Assembly (NCBI GenBank): GCA_019925795.1
Contig: CM034311.1
Span: 37,675,472 to 37,739,471, forward strand
Origin: Dendrobium chrysotoxum
Taxonomy: Eukaryota; Streptophyta; Magnoliopsida; Asparagales; Orchidaceae
Direction: 5' to 3'
DNA: 64,000 nucleotides
A program made the translations under genes and the position numbers. Below are positions 10,784 through 22,235 of the stretch, in pieces. How positions within the stretch are numbered: position 1 is the first letter of the stretch; each line of letters begins with the position of its first letter. Below the pieces are notes generated by a model. That model saw only the letters and a program-made list of their open reading frames with translations. It was not told the origin of the DNA and made no database searches.

Positions 10784-12713
10784 CACTTTCGACGGCAATA
10801 AAAATCCAAGACAGCACCTAGCGCAGTTCAAAGCCACCTGCGGGAACACTGGAGGAAATGATGCTCTACTCTTCCGACAATTCGTTAGCAGTTTGACAGC
10901 AGCTGCTTTCGAATGGTACGCCGAATTACCGAATGACTCTGTAAAGATATTTCCAGAGTTAGAAAATATGTTCGTGAAGAGGTTCGCCAGTGCGACCGAG
11001 AAAATAACGATTGCTGACCTTGCTCTGAATAAGAGAAAGAAGGAAGAATCAGTGACCAAATATATCACTCGCTGGCGCAATCTAAGCATGAAATGTGAGC
11101 AGCAGCTCGAAGAAGAGCATGCCGTACAGTTGTTAATGGGAAACATTGATGACAAAATGCAACCATTCCTGTGTATGGCTACAATCACCACATTTCAGGA
11201 TCTACTGGATAGAGTGGCCAAGTTCGAGAAATTGAACTTATCAAAATCAGAGAATTATTCTGATAAGCCTAAGAAGACTAAAGCCTCAGGTGCTAGAAGA
11301 GGTGAGGCTGACTCCATATTTTTCTCCAGAGCTGATAAGGAGAAACAGATGACGTATAATGTAGACAAAGGCAAGCAGCCGATGCAATATCAAGAAAAGC
11401 CTAAGCAAGTCTACAACCCTAACCCCCAGCCAAAGCTGATACTTGGGGGGAATGATAAACCACGAACTTATCAGGGCGGTGGAGAACGCCCGAGGCAAAC
11501 AACGGAAACTGGTGATCGAACGTTCCCCTCCCTCAAAGATAAAATAAATAAAGAATATTCATTTAAAAGGGAAAGTGTTGCCAAGCTATTTCGACAGGCG
11601 TTGAAAGCGGGTTTAGAACTGCCAGAGTGCAAGAGACCCGAGGAGTCAAAACATAGTGGCGACCCAAACTACTACCCGTATCATCGGGTAATAAGTCATC
11701 CAATTGAAAATTGTTATGTCTTCAAAGATTGGCTTGAAAGAAAATATCGAAGGGGAGAGCTCACATTATCCGACAATGTGCTGACTCATCCCAGGAAAGA
11801 ATCAACTCGGGTAGTTACGACTTCCTCCGTACCCCCGGTTGAAGAAAGAAAAAATGAAAAGAAGCCAGCTCAGGAAGAACAGTGGGAGACTGCGGTCTCT
11901 AAGAAAATTGTGAAAATGCTGAAACAACTCGAAGGAGTTCTGGGTGTAAAATGGAAATCTCCTAAGGAGCCAGTGTTAAATCTAAAGGCATTACCTGTGG
12001 CACATGCATCTGCTTCTAAACAGTTTTTCAACCAAGCTGGAACTTCAAAATCTGGAAAGGTGAAGCCCTCCAAGAGGAAGACCAAACTGAAGAAACCCAA
12101 GGAGAAGAAGACTACAACTCAAAGGGTCATTGACAGTTTGGATGAGTATTATCAGACTGCGAGACGCCCTATTAAGCTTGCTGATTTCATGTCAGAGCTT
12201 AAAATAGAGGAAGCCGAAAAAGAAGAAGACTCTATTCCATTGGAGGTATGTCGGGTCATCTCGGTGGCTCCAAATGCATTGACAAAAGAAGAATGTACTG
12301 AAGAAGTACCCTCTGAATCCTGTATGATGGTGTCACTAATGGACTACAGTTCAGAGGAGGATCTATATTTTTCAAAGACAGATGGGTCAGACCCTGACAT
12401 AGCGTCGCAGATGGGACATGTAAATCTGGGAGGTGACTCTGAATCAACAGATGAATCCCTAGACGCGACAATGGCCGACTCAGAAGAAAATGTACTGTCA
12501 AACGAGTCTGAACAAGAGGAGATCGCTCAGGTACAATTGAGAAGCGGCAAGATACTGCCACCTCCGTCAAAGAAAGGAATATCCAATAAAGATAAGGAAA
12601 AAAAGATAGTCATCAACGAAGACATTATCTCCGAGGATCCCAAAAAGAAACATACTCCAGTTAAAGGAATAGATTATAATATCTTATCCCATCTGAGGAA
12701 GATCCCTGCCTAG
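10784..12713 (+). pseudogene. gag: Element 1 gag, capsid and zinc-knuckle region
   Basis: Holds the retrotransposon gag capsid domain: FRQFVSSL, AFEWYAELP, MFVKRFA and TKYITRWRNLS lie in order between about 10870 and 11100, followed by QLLMGNIDDKMQP. A degenerate nucleic-acid knuckle lies near 11670-11720 (DPNYYPYHRVISHPIENC). In element 3 the same stretch is Cys-x2-His-x4-His-x4-Cys; element 1 has Tyr for the first Cys, so it has lost one zinc ligand. A lysine-rich tail (KKPKEKK) and an acidic segment follow before the protease. The frame ends at TAG 12711, where element 3 has CAA, so this is a nonsense change within a continuous gag-pro frame. The product would package the element RNA in the cytoplasm. 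Confidence 0.88.
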
Positions 12714-13400
12714 CTCAGCATATATGACGCTCTGGTAATGTCTAAAGATCTTCGGGAGACTTTGATTCAGGCTCTCAAAGACCCCGAAAGATATGAGGCT
12801 TACTTCGTCGAGCGCAACCTGACTGAGGTCCTACAAGCTCGTAACGAACCATTCATCACTTTCACAGAGGATGACATGATGCTCGGGACTGCAGACCACA
12901 ACCGACCTCTGTATGTTACTGCAGAGAGTGATGATTTGGTAATCAGTCGAATTTTGATCGACCCTGGGTCCTCCATCAACCTTATGAGCTTAAAAGCACT
13001 AAGGTCGTTGTGCCTTAACGTGGAGCATCTCGGGCCAGATAAGCTTATGGTACATAGTTTTAACGAGAAAGGGCAGAAAACCCTTGGATCATTTATGCTC
13101 CCTCTTGTCTTTGGAGAATTTCACACAGAAGCCAAGTTCCATGTAATTGACGCGGACACTTCATTCAAGGCGCTACTAGGTCGCCCCTGGCTGCATGAAT
13201 ATGGAGTTGTCCCGTCAACATTACACCAGTGCATGAAGTATCTTAGGGATGGAGAAGAATTCAGGATCTCTGGTGATATTCAACCCTTTACCGTCCATGA
13301 AGCAACAGTCTATGAAGATGCACAGTATTTCATGCTAAAGAAGCAAAAGTTATCAAGCTCTCTAAAGGCTCAAGCATCTAACCCAAAGAGTGCAAAGTGA
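12714..13400 (+). pseudogene. pol: Element 1 aspartic protease
   Basis: Continues in the gag frame. The retropepsin active-site signature is ILIDPGSSINLM with the catalytic Asp codon at 12960. The flap and C-terminal region include LGRPWLHEYGVVPSTLHQ, typical of plant Tat proteases. The domain would cleave the polyprotein into capsid, polymerase and integrase. The frame closes at TGA 13398; element 3 has CGA in the same place (GCAAAGCGACCT), so the stop is a C-to-T change. The domain itself is intact and strongly conserved with element 3, while element 2 has lost the Ser after DPG. Confidence 0.88.
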
Positions 13401-13865
13401 CCTGAGCAAAAAGGTGAGAAAAGGCAAGTGGGGAGAAAGAAGGCGACGCCGACTCTTCCCAAAGAAGCTACCCATTCCACTTCTAAAGAAAGAAAACATG
13501 TACCTCACCTTGGGAGCGACACAGATGAGGATGAGGTCACCTCTACAAAATCCCAGAGGGTATGTCATTCGATGGACGAATGGAGTAGGGAGGTCGCATA
13601 TTCAAATGATGATTATGACTACGACTCTATTTATATGAACACGGTGCAAGATGTATTCTCTAGAAGAATAGATAGCCTGTCAATCTCAGACAGCGTGCTT
13701 ATAGTCACTCGTGTTCCCCTACAGTATTTCAAAGAAATAATTCCACGAGATGTGCATAAGGTTGAAGAACTTATGACTCTTTATCTACCTCCGATCAAAA
13801 AGGGGATTGAGTCAGAAAATATATTCTATTCCGTAGGAAAGGATGAAGAAGTGAATCATGATTGA
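13401..13865 (+). pseudogene. Element 1 linker between protease and reverse transcriptase
   Basis: Same frame as the protease and the RT, closed by TGA at 13863. It is hydrophilic, begins with basic residues (GRKKA) and contains an acidic, Tyr-rich segment (NDDYDYDSIYMN). No domain recognised. It probably acts as a spacer in the polyprotein. Confidence 0.65.
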
Positions 13866-16382
13866 GGTCATGTCTTCATCGATTCTGAAGAATTACTACC
13901 TACGAGGTTACCTAGGTTTAATACTAAAGGTATTCAAAGAATGTTGCGAGAACAGATTAATATTCCCACCTCCAAGCGACAGCTCCGTACATGCCTATGC
14001 CTCTGGTACGGAAGGAGACCGCGTCCCTTACGAAGGAAGGATATGAATGCATATAAAGGTATTGGATTCGTCAGGCGAAAATGCATCCGGAAGGAGACTT
14101 GCCGGGCCATCACTTGTAGGGAAATTGAATCCGATAATAATTGTGCTGAGGAAGTCTATGAAGCTAATGATCATAACGATCAGCCTGTAGAAGCCAAGCC
14201 AGCGCCAGAAGAACTTGAAGATGGTGGACAGGCAGCCACTATGGACGAGCTAAAAGAAGTCAACTTGGGAACCGAGGATGACCCTCGCCCAACATTCATT
14301 AGTTCCCTTCTGCCAGAAGACCAAGTGGAAGAAATTAAAGAACTTCTCTGTGAATTCAGGGACTGCTTTGCCTGGACATATGCTGAAATGCCTGGCTTAT
14401 CCCCTGATGTAGCACTTCACAGGTTAGCAATCAAACTAGATGCAGCACCAATCAAACAAGCTCCGAGAAGAATGAGATTGGAGATTGAAGAACAGGTGAT
14501 TGCTGAAACGAAGAAGCTCATAGAAGCAGGCTTCATCCGCGAAGAGAAATACGCCGACTGGATTGCCAATATTATCCCCGTGAAGAAGAAGAATGGACAG
14601 AGTCGTATCTGTATTGACTTTCGGGACCTCAACAAGGCGTGTCCAAAAGATGATTTTTCGCTGCCTGTATCCGAACTCCTAGTAGACAATACGTCAAATT
14701 ATGACATGTTCTCATTTATGGATGGATCGTCAGGATACAACCAGATCAAGATGGCGCCCAAAGATGAAAAGCATACATCATTCAGAACGTCCATCGGTAT
14801 TTTCTGCTATACGGTCATGCCCTTCGGCCTGAAGAACGCTGGTGCCACCTACCAACGGGCGATGACCCATATCTTTGATGAATTAATACATCAGAAAGTC
14901 GAGTGCTATGTAGACGACTTGGTCGTTAAGAGCATGGACCGGAAAGATCATTTAAACGACCCGATGATCGTATTTGAAAGAATCAGGAAATTTGACTTGA
15001 AGATGAATCCCCTTAAGTGCGCTTCCGTGGTCTCCTCTGGTAAATTTCTAGGCTATGTCGTCCGTCACCGAGGCATAGAAGTAGATCCCAATAAAATCAA
15101 GGCAATTATAGAGATGCCACCACCTAGAAGCCTCCGTCAACTCCGCTCCTTGCAAGGGCAACTGGCTTTCATTCGACGATTCATATCGAATCTGTCGGGT
15201 AGGTGCCAACCATTTTCAAAGCTGATGAAGAAGGATGTCCGCTTTAAATGGGATGAAGAATGTCAAGAAGCATTTGACAGTATCATGAGATATCTGTTAA
15301 ATCCGCCCATTCTCGCAGCGCCAATTTCGAGGAAGCCTCTTATACTGTATACAGCTGCATTAGAAGAGTCCCTCGGAGCATTGTTGGCCCAGCATAATGA
15401 AGAGGGTAAAGAAAATGCACTTTACTATATCGGTCGGAGATTAATCGGAACAGAGATATGTTATTCTCCGATTGAAAAGCATTGCCTGGCGCTGATTTTT
15501 GCGGTTCAGAAACTTCGCCACTATATGTTGTCTCACAAAATCACATTGATATCAAAGATCGACCCGCTGAAGTTCTTGATGACAAGACCAGCGTTGACAG
15601 GTCGTTTAGCAAGGTGGGCAGTGCTATTATTGCAATTTGACATAGTGTACATGCCACAGAAGGCAGTAAAGGGGCAAGCTCTGACAGATTTTCTCGCTGC
15701 ACACCCAATCCCTGCAGACTCCCCGCTCAATGATGATTTACCAGATGAACAAATCATGCGGGTTGATGAAGAAGAAAAGCTACCATTTTGGGAGATGTAT
15801 TTTGATGGGGCATCGTCTATCAAGTCTCCCAAACCTCCAAATCTTGCAAAGGCCCAAGCCGGCATCGGTCTTGTCTTCATAGAACCCGAGGGAGGTATAA
15901 TGAGATTCTCGTTCAGCCTAACTGAACCTCAGACCAATAATGAAGCCGAATACGAAGCTCTAATAGCAGGACTGGAGATTGCAATTGATGTCCAAATCAC
16001 AGATCTCCAAATTTTCGGTGATTCTCAACTTGTGATAAATCAAGTTCTGGGCATTTACAAGATTTGCAAACTTGAATTGGCCCACTACCACCGACGAGCT
16101 CTCGAGCTTCTAAAACAAATACCGAATGTCAAGATAACTCAAGTTCCTCGAGGACAGAATGCAAAAGCAGATTGTCTAGCCAAACTAGCCAAGGAGCTGG
16201 CAAATGAAGACAAAAAGTCACCTATATTCATTGCAGTTGAAAATCGCCGGGTCTTAGAGCCAGCAACCTTACAATTCCCGCAGGCAAAGGGAATACCAAA
16301 TTCAAGCCAGCAGGATATAACCCCAGTTAATCCTCAACCTCTCCAACCAGTCGATCTTGAATATCAACATAAAGAAAATTAA
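13866..16382 (+). pseudogene. pol: Element 1 reverse transcriptase with two RNase H domains
   Basis: The polymerase begins after an acidic linker. RT motifs in order: RRMRLEIEEQV; VKKKNGQSRICIDFRDLNKACPKD; FSFMDGSSGYNQIKM; MPFGLKNAGATYQ; and the catalytic YVDD (14907-14918) in CYVDDLVVKS. The Ty3-type RNase H follows (LGALLAQ, then GRRLIGTE.CYSPIEK). From about 15798 a second, archaeal-type RNase H is present: YFDGASS, NNEAEYEALIAGL and IFGDSQLVINQV carry the expected Asp-Glu-Asp acidic residues. Dual RNase H is diagnostic of the Tat lineage. Together the domains would copy element RNA into cDNA and remove RNA and primers. The frame ends at TAA 16380 but continues in register into integrase. 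Confidence 0.93.
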
Positions 16383-17708
16383 GCTCCTAAGAGAAGACGT
16401 AAGGCCAGTCTAGCTTCAGAATCATGGTGGTATTGCTTAGAGGTTGAAGTCGAAGATGATTGGAGGCAACCATTCGTTAACTACTTCAAAGAAAGCAAAC
16501 TCCCAACAGATAAATCTCTGGTTGCACAAATTATAAAAAGAGCATTGCGATACGCATTTGTCAATGACACGTTGTACCGACGAGCTTTTGATCAAATGTG
16601 GCTAAGGTGCCTAGGGACCAAGGAAGCTGATAAAGTAGTAGCAGAAGTACATGGACTCTGCGGAGCACATCAGTCAGGTCCCAAGATGGCTACTAAAATC
16701 AAGAGAATGAGTTATTACTGGCCTACGATGGTGAGAGATTGTATCAACCACGCTAAGAAGTGCCACGAATGTCAAATTCACGGTGATGTTATTCATCAAC
16801 CGCCAAATCCACTGCACCCAATGATAGCGTCCTGGCCATTTGAATGTTGGGGCACAGACATAATTGGGCCAATAGATCCACCGTCTTCGGCAGGACACCG
16901 CTTCATATTGGCAGCAACAGACTATTTTTCTAAGTGGGCAGAAGCAGCTCCATTTAGGGAAGTTACGTCCGAGCACGTGATCAATTTCTTCACCCACAAT
17001 ATCGTCTACAGATTCGGTGTACCACGCCGCGTGATCTCAGACAATGGCACAGCATTCAAAAGCACGAAAATCTACAAATTTGTAGATCGCCACAAGATTG
17101 ACTGGCGGTACTCGTCTATATATAACCCAAGAGCCAATGGTTTGGCTGAGACCTTCAATAAGACGTTAGTGAAATTATTGAAAAAGATCCTCACCAAAAA
17201 TAAAAGAGAGTGGCATACAAAAATGGCAGAAGCATTGTGGGCGTATCGTACGACCTACAAAACACCAACCAAAGCCACTCCCTATTCACTAGTGTTCGGG
17301 GCTGAAGCCGTCTTGCCACTAGAAGTTGAACTACCGTCTCATCGGGTCGCTATCCAGAATGAGCTTACTCAAGAGCAGAATGCTCGCCTAAGAATAGAGG
17401 AGCTCGATGCACTCGACGAAGTTAGATTGCAAGCCCAGCAAAACCTAGAAATTTACCGAGGAAGAATAGCAAAGTCATTTGATCGGATGGTGCGCCCTCG
17501 GTTCTTTCAAGAAGGGGAATTGATCCTGGTGCTGAGAAGGCCAATCATCCCTCACCGAAAGATTGGTGGTAAATTCGTATCCAATTGGAAGGGTCCCTTT
17601 GTTATCGAGAAGGTGTATCAAGGAGGAGCCTACCAGCTTATCGATCTGCACGGTCAGAGGCCCATGCCGCCGATCAACAGTCGACACCTGAAGAAGTACC
17701 ATACGTAA
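16383..17708 (+). pseudogene. pol: Element 1 integrase
   Basis: Continues in the same frame and terminates at TAA 17706. The N-terminal zinc domain has H-x5-H (HGLCGAH) and CHEC. The DDE catalytic core has Asp at 16857 (WGTDIIGPI), Asp at 17040 (ISDNGTAFKS) and Glu at 17148 (NGLAETFNK). The C-terminal domain has the GPF motif (NWKGPFVIEKV) and ends SRHLKKYH with no chromodomain, as expected for Tat rather than chromovirus elements. All catalytic residues are present. It would insert element cDNA into chromosomes, but no intact polyprotein can be made from this copy. Confidence 0.93.
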
Positions 17709-18235
17709 AATTGCTCAAGGAAATGTTATGTTTAATGTATTGTGTATTTCATGCATATTTATATACACTTTACATTTTACATTTTTGAAATTCTCTTGTG
17801 TTGCAAGAATGTATTTCAAAATTACCCTGCAGGACAGGGGGCATTTTAAATATTTATTTGGTCGACATCGTGCTACGCGCCGAGATTTCCAAATAAATAT
17901 TTAAAATCACAAAATCTCAAAATTATTCTATTCTGAAATGTCCTTACAAGATAGGGGGAATTTTAAATATTTATTCGGGTCGACATCGCGCTGCATGCCG
18001 AGATCCCCGAATAAATATTTAAAAATCACCAACGTAAATATTCTTTTATACTGAAGAATACAACGAATTCTTTTCAAAGTATATGCAGGTGAGCTTCAAA
18101 AGATCGAGACGCCACCTTCTCCAATGTACCAAGATTCAAAGGTCAGAAAGAGACTTTTGCAACTACACACTCTAACAAATTGAGCCAGAACAATCTGAAG
18201 TCTTTCAGCAGCCTGAAGCTTAAGGTTCGAGTGAG

Positions 18236-18693
18236 TGTAAGAGGTCGGATCCAACACGCCCAAACATGGCCGGATCGCTGGCAGCTCTGTCTACTCAACA
18301 CGCCATAAGAAAGGCCGTAGTAGCGGAACCCCCACTTCGTAAACCCGTCAGTAGGGACTGTAGGAAGTACGAAGGCAAATTTGACTTGATAAGTTTAAGT
18401 GATCGTAGTCTACAAAATTCTCCTAATTGACTGGATAATCAAAGTTCCAGTGGAAAGGAGGAATCTCGAGCAACTATCAAATGTACGCAGGCTCCAAGTC
18501 TTCAACCACAAAGAAAGACTCAAAATCTATCAACTTCAGCAAAATCAGCATTGGGAAGCACATTTCCCCTAGCTGAAGTCTGAAGCCTGAATGGGTGTAA
18601 GAGGTCAGATCCAACAAGCCCAAATATGACCGGATCGCTGGCAGCTCCATCTACTCAACACGCCATAAGAAAGGCCGTAGTAGAGGAACCCCC
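18236..18693 (+). repeat. 98-bp direct repeat pair
   Basis: Copies at 18236-18333 and 18596-18693 share 'gatccaaca.gcccaaa' and 'cggatcgctggcagctc' and finish 'gccgtagtag.ggaacccc'. The 360-bp offset shows that the duplicated unit also includes diverged 'ctgaagc' sequence upstream. Function unknown. Confidence 0.75.
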
Positions 18694-18839
18694 ATCTCAG
18701 CAACCAGAGGACGAAGAGCTGTCAAATCCCAGCTCGCCCAATCTGATGAACTCAAGTGACTCAGATTAAAGTCTCCTCAAGTGGTTATGGATTAAGGTAC
18801 TACCTATATTTGATACTATCAATCAAATCCGAAACCTGC

Positions 18840-19205
18840 AAATCCTTCAACAAATCCGCAAAGCACAAAGCTAGGATCGAAGGATTTCTTTTCTTCAACA
18901 AGTCCACCAAAGCACAAAGCAAAGGACTGAAGAAATTATCCCAAAGTTCATGAAAAGCCTGAGGCTGAACTAAGAGGATTCTGTCATCAACAAGTCCGTT
19001 ATGCACAAAGCTCTGGACCGATGACTTCTCGCCACCGACCTATTACAAACCTAAGGGTTTAGGTCATCGGCAACCACTCCTTCATCAAGCCCGCCAAAGC
19101 TACAAGCAAAGGGCCGAAGGCACAAAAATAACCTGGCAAGTCAGCAAGGACAAATCAGGTAATTCTCCATCAATGTCCGCAGCACAAAGCACATGACAGG
19201 ATGAA
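18840..19205 (+). repeat. Tandem hairpins with a constant GCACAAAGC loop
   Basis: Four clear units and a weaker fifth. Unit 1: outer AAATCCTTC (18840-18848) with GAAGGATTT (18879-18887), inner ATCC with GGAT. Unit 2: TTTCTTC (18890-18896) with GAAGAAA (18929-18935), inner AGTCC (18901-18905) with GGACT (18924-18928). Unit 3: GTCATC (18983-18988) with GATGAC (19020-19025), inner GTCC with GGAC. Unit 4: CCTTC (19079-19083) with GAAGG (19116-19120), inner GCCC with GGGC. The loop keeps the words CAAAGC, ACAAAGC or CACAAAGC in every unit, while both stems change in a paired manner. Confidence 0.85.
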
Positions 19206-19882
19206 CCAAAATCTCAGGGAAATTAAAGCTACAAAAAGAAGTATCCTGAATGACTTCTATAAATATCCCTAAAGACTGGGGGCATTTTAAATATTTATTT
19301 GGGTCGACATCGCGCCGCATGCCGAGATCCCCAAATAAATATTTAAAATTTCTTGCCGAAATACAGTTAAAGGAGAGAAGAATGGAAGATCCTCAATAAA
19401 CTGGATGTGTCATCAGCAAGAAGTATAATCTGGGCAAGATATAATCAGTACAAGGGATTGCAAAGTCCCACCAACTGATGAATTTAGAAATGTTGAGCAA
19501 TTACTAAATTGCTATAGACTAATGTGACAAGTGGTGATAGAAGAAGAGAAGAGCAGAAAGTGGAGATGCTATTTTTCTATAAAGTAACAACCCAGAGATG
19601 TAAATTTGAAGTGTTATGTCACTATCATATGGATCTATACTTAACAAGAACCAACATGTCAATCGTATTGATGATTACAAATGCATCTAAAGATCCACGA
19701 AGGTACAGAGATGGACTCTTGGAAAGCTATAGAATAAAAATCTTAGTGTGACATTCAAGCAAACTCTTGGAGATCCATTAAGTGAAGACTTTTATATGAC
19801 ATCTAGAACAAATATCTAGAGATCCAGAGGGTCGATCAACATACAACAAACGTGGTTCGCTCTAGACGCGAACCACATTTGT

Positions 19883-19893
19883 TGGGGGGCATT
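19883..19893 (+). promoter_or_regulatory. Polypurine tract before the 3' LTR
   Basis: TTGGGGGGC followed by ATT lies directly against the TGTTGACC that opens the 3' LTR. This is the position and composition of the plus-strand primer in plant gypsy elements. Confidence 0.8.
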
Positions 19894-22235
19894 TGTTGAC
19901 CTACACACCTAAAAAAAAGAAAAAGAGAGAGGTGTACAGCGTACCTGCCCGCTGAACACCGCACGTCGTTCGCACGTCTTCGCCATACCTACGCACGACG
20001 ACGTCGCTTTCCCCCCACGACCTCCTCGCGTCGTTAAATAGCCGAAGCAAATGAGGTTTTCAGTCTCACTCCGCTCTTCCTCTCCGACCGGCTTCCACAC
20101 ACGCGAATCCCCATCCCGTCGGCCTCCCCATTCCGATCTCCCAAGCAGAGAGAGAGAGAGATATATAGAGAGAGCTCCTTCTTCCTACCTTCTTCCTTCC
20201 ACAAACCAAACTACACCCTTGCCCTAGAATCTGCGACCGAAGCCTCCATCCCGCCGATCTCAGCAAGTGACCGAAGCCCTCTTTTCTCTGCGACCGTCTC
20301 TGCCCTAGCCGAAGCCTTCGACGACCTCCTTCGTGCGGTTCGACTTCGCTCCTTCCGCGACTCCCTTCCCTGTAGGATCGGAAGTTACGACATTTTGAGC
20401 AAAAGCTACAACGAGAGCTCGTAGCAGTGAAGGTAACTTTCTTCCTTACGCGTGCTCCTTCGGCCAAGTCCCGTAAATCCACCGAATTGGGGGATTTAGC
20501 AAGCCTTGGGTTTGCGGCTAAATGAGGGAAACAGAGGTTTACTTAGCCGTGAGATTTACGGGGCCTGCTCAAATCCTGTAAATCCTATCTAAATCCTGTA
20601 TAAATCTTATTAAATTTGCGTATATGTTTGAATTAATTATGGTTAATTGGATTTAATTATAATTAGTTAATTTTAATTTTAATTAATTATTATCATTATA
20701 AATTAATTATATTTAATTAAATTTAATTATGATTCATTATTTTTCATTATAATTAGTTACTAATTAATTATAAATCAATCATAATTAATTGAATTTAATT
20801 ATGATTATTTATTTTTAATTATAATTAATTATTAATTAATTATAAAGTAATTATAATTAAATATAATTAAATATAATTATTATTTTAATAGTAATTAATT
20901 ATTGTTAATTACAACTAATTATCATTAAAATTAATTATAATTGATTAAAACAACAAAACAAGAGAAAGAGAAGAAATCTCTTATCTTACTTGCCTCGACC
21001 TCCATGTCGACCCCGTCGACGCTTGCAAAGGTATAACCCTCCAACCCTAAAACTCCGAGAGCCTACTTCGTTGTCTGCGGCGGACCGGAAAATCGCCTAT
21101 ACACGCTTTCTTAAGCGTGGTGGGATGAGACCCCGGTGCGGCGCCTACAACGAGGCGGGTAATCACCTAAAATCCTATCCTCGACGTTCGTATCGAGCCG
21201 GCAAACCGCCTATACACGCTTTCTTAAGCGTGGTGGGAAGGGAACCCGGTGCGACACCTACGGCGAGGCGGGTAGGCCCTATACATGCTTTTCTTAGCGT
21301 GGTGGGGACGATTTTAAGTACCCGTATGCGGCTCTGTACCTGCGGGGAAACAACTGCTTGTCTTTTTTCAGGTACATTTGAAGACCCATACACGCTTTCT
21401 TAAGCGTGGTGGAGATTGAAGACTTTACACGGCCACGGTGTCCTCGAAAGAGGGCACCTACCATACACGCTTTCTTAAGCGTGGTGGGAAAGGCCCAGTT
21501 TTCCGTAATTTCTCCTAAACGGGGGAGATGCTGGAATGCTGCCGAAATTTCGGGTGAACAGAAGACCTGACTTGAACAATATTTGAACAATGATATGAAC
21601 TCAAATGAATTAAATCCAAACTTGAACCAAATAATAAAGAATTTGAACTCAACATGACTTGAGCTTGCAGAAGATGACAGAAAACTTGCACTTGGACTTA
21701 GAACTTGAATGATCATGCACTCTAAGGGACTTGCAACAAAGGATATTGATTCGAACATCAAATGAACAAGACTTGAATCAAGCTTGATCAAGAAGGACTG
21801 AGGTTGAACAATCACAAAAACTTGAATAATGTGCAAGAGAACTCAAATTGAACTTGAACTTGCAAATGAACTATAACAAATATTTGAGGAGAATCTATGT
21901 TGAAACCAAATGAATTTGAACCTAAAGAATGCACTTGTGGACACTGAATTCGAACTGTACAACATCAAACAAAGATTTGAACTTGCAGAGGACAACATGG
22001 GACTTTTGAATTTACTCGAACAACTTGAGCATGCAATATAATTTTCAGTTACAAGGAGCTTGACATACAAGACTTGAACTGGGAATAAGAGACTAGAACA
22101 CGAACTTGGACTGAACAAGACTACAGTGGATACAAGCTTAACTTAAAAATTTAAACTCAAGCAAGGATTTGAGTTGGACCACAGGAGACTTGGACTCGGT
22201 TTGAACAGGAAATGAACAAGATTTGAACTGCAAGG
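19894..22235 (+). repeat. 3' LTR of element 1, truncated
   Basis: Matches the 5' LTR from its first base to position 5492 of the left copy, then ends abruptly at 22235 (after aactgcaagg) and is followed by unrelated AT-rich DNA. About 2.9 kb of the LTR is missing. Inside the AT tract this copy carries roughly 70 extra bases (near 20832-20900) compared with the 5' LTR. Otherwise differences are sparse and mostly C/T or G/A. The loss of the right end removes the target-site duplication. Confidence 0.9.

Larger units (their letters stand above)
17843..19349 (+). repeat. Three large hairpins with polypurine-like leaders
   Basis: Hairpin 1: arms 17843-17861 and 17889-17907, a perfect 19-bp stem. 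Hairpin 2: arms 17961-17979 and 18006-18024, a perfect 19-bp stem. Hairpin 3: arms 19284-19303 and 19330-19349, a perfect 20-bp stem. Hairpin 1 ends TTTATTTGG paired with CCAAATAAA, and hairpin 2 ends TTTATTCGGG paired with CCCGAATAAA: a compensated T-A to C-G change. Loops share GTCGACATCG and CCGAGAT. Each is preceded by a G-run (cagggggc, atagggggaa, actgggggc) that resembles the real polypurine tract before the 3' LTR. Confidence 0.85.
17709..19882 (+). other. Element 1 3' untranslated region
   Basis: No open frame of note. It holds three large perfect hairpins with purine-rich leaders (17843, 17961, 19284), two copies of a roughly 98-bp direct repeat (18236-18333 and 18596-18693, exactly 360 bp apart, beginning gtgtaagaggtc), and a tandem set of smaller hairpins (18840-19205). 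Long structured 3' regions between integrase and LTR are common in Tat elements; the regularity seen here is described in separate entries. Confidence 0.8.
3215..22235 (+). mobile_element. Element 1: Ty3/gypsy Tat-type LTR retrotransposon
   Basis: A 19-kb element made of a 5' LTR (3215-8422), primer site (8429), gag-pro-RT-RNaseH-archaeal-type RNaseH-integrase (8756-17708), a 2.2-kb 3' untranslated region, a purine-rich tract and a 3' LTR that starts at 19894 and stops at 22235. The domain order PR-RT-RNH-(second RNH)-INT without a chromodomain identifies the Tat group of plant Metaviridae. The coding frame carries stops at 9464, 10361, 12711, 13398, 13863 and 16380 and a frame break near 10784, so this copy is not autonomous. 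The LTRs are nevertheless almost identical over the shared 2.3 kb, for example no difference seen over about 270 bp at 4821-5092 versus 21564-21835, so insertion was recent relative to its loss of coding function. Confidence 0.92.
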
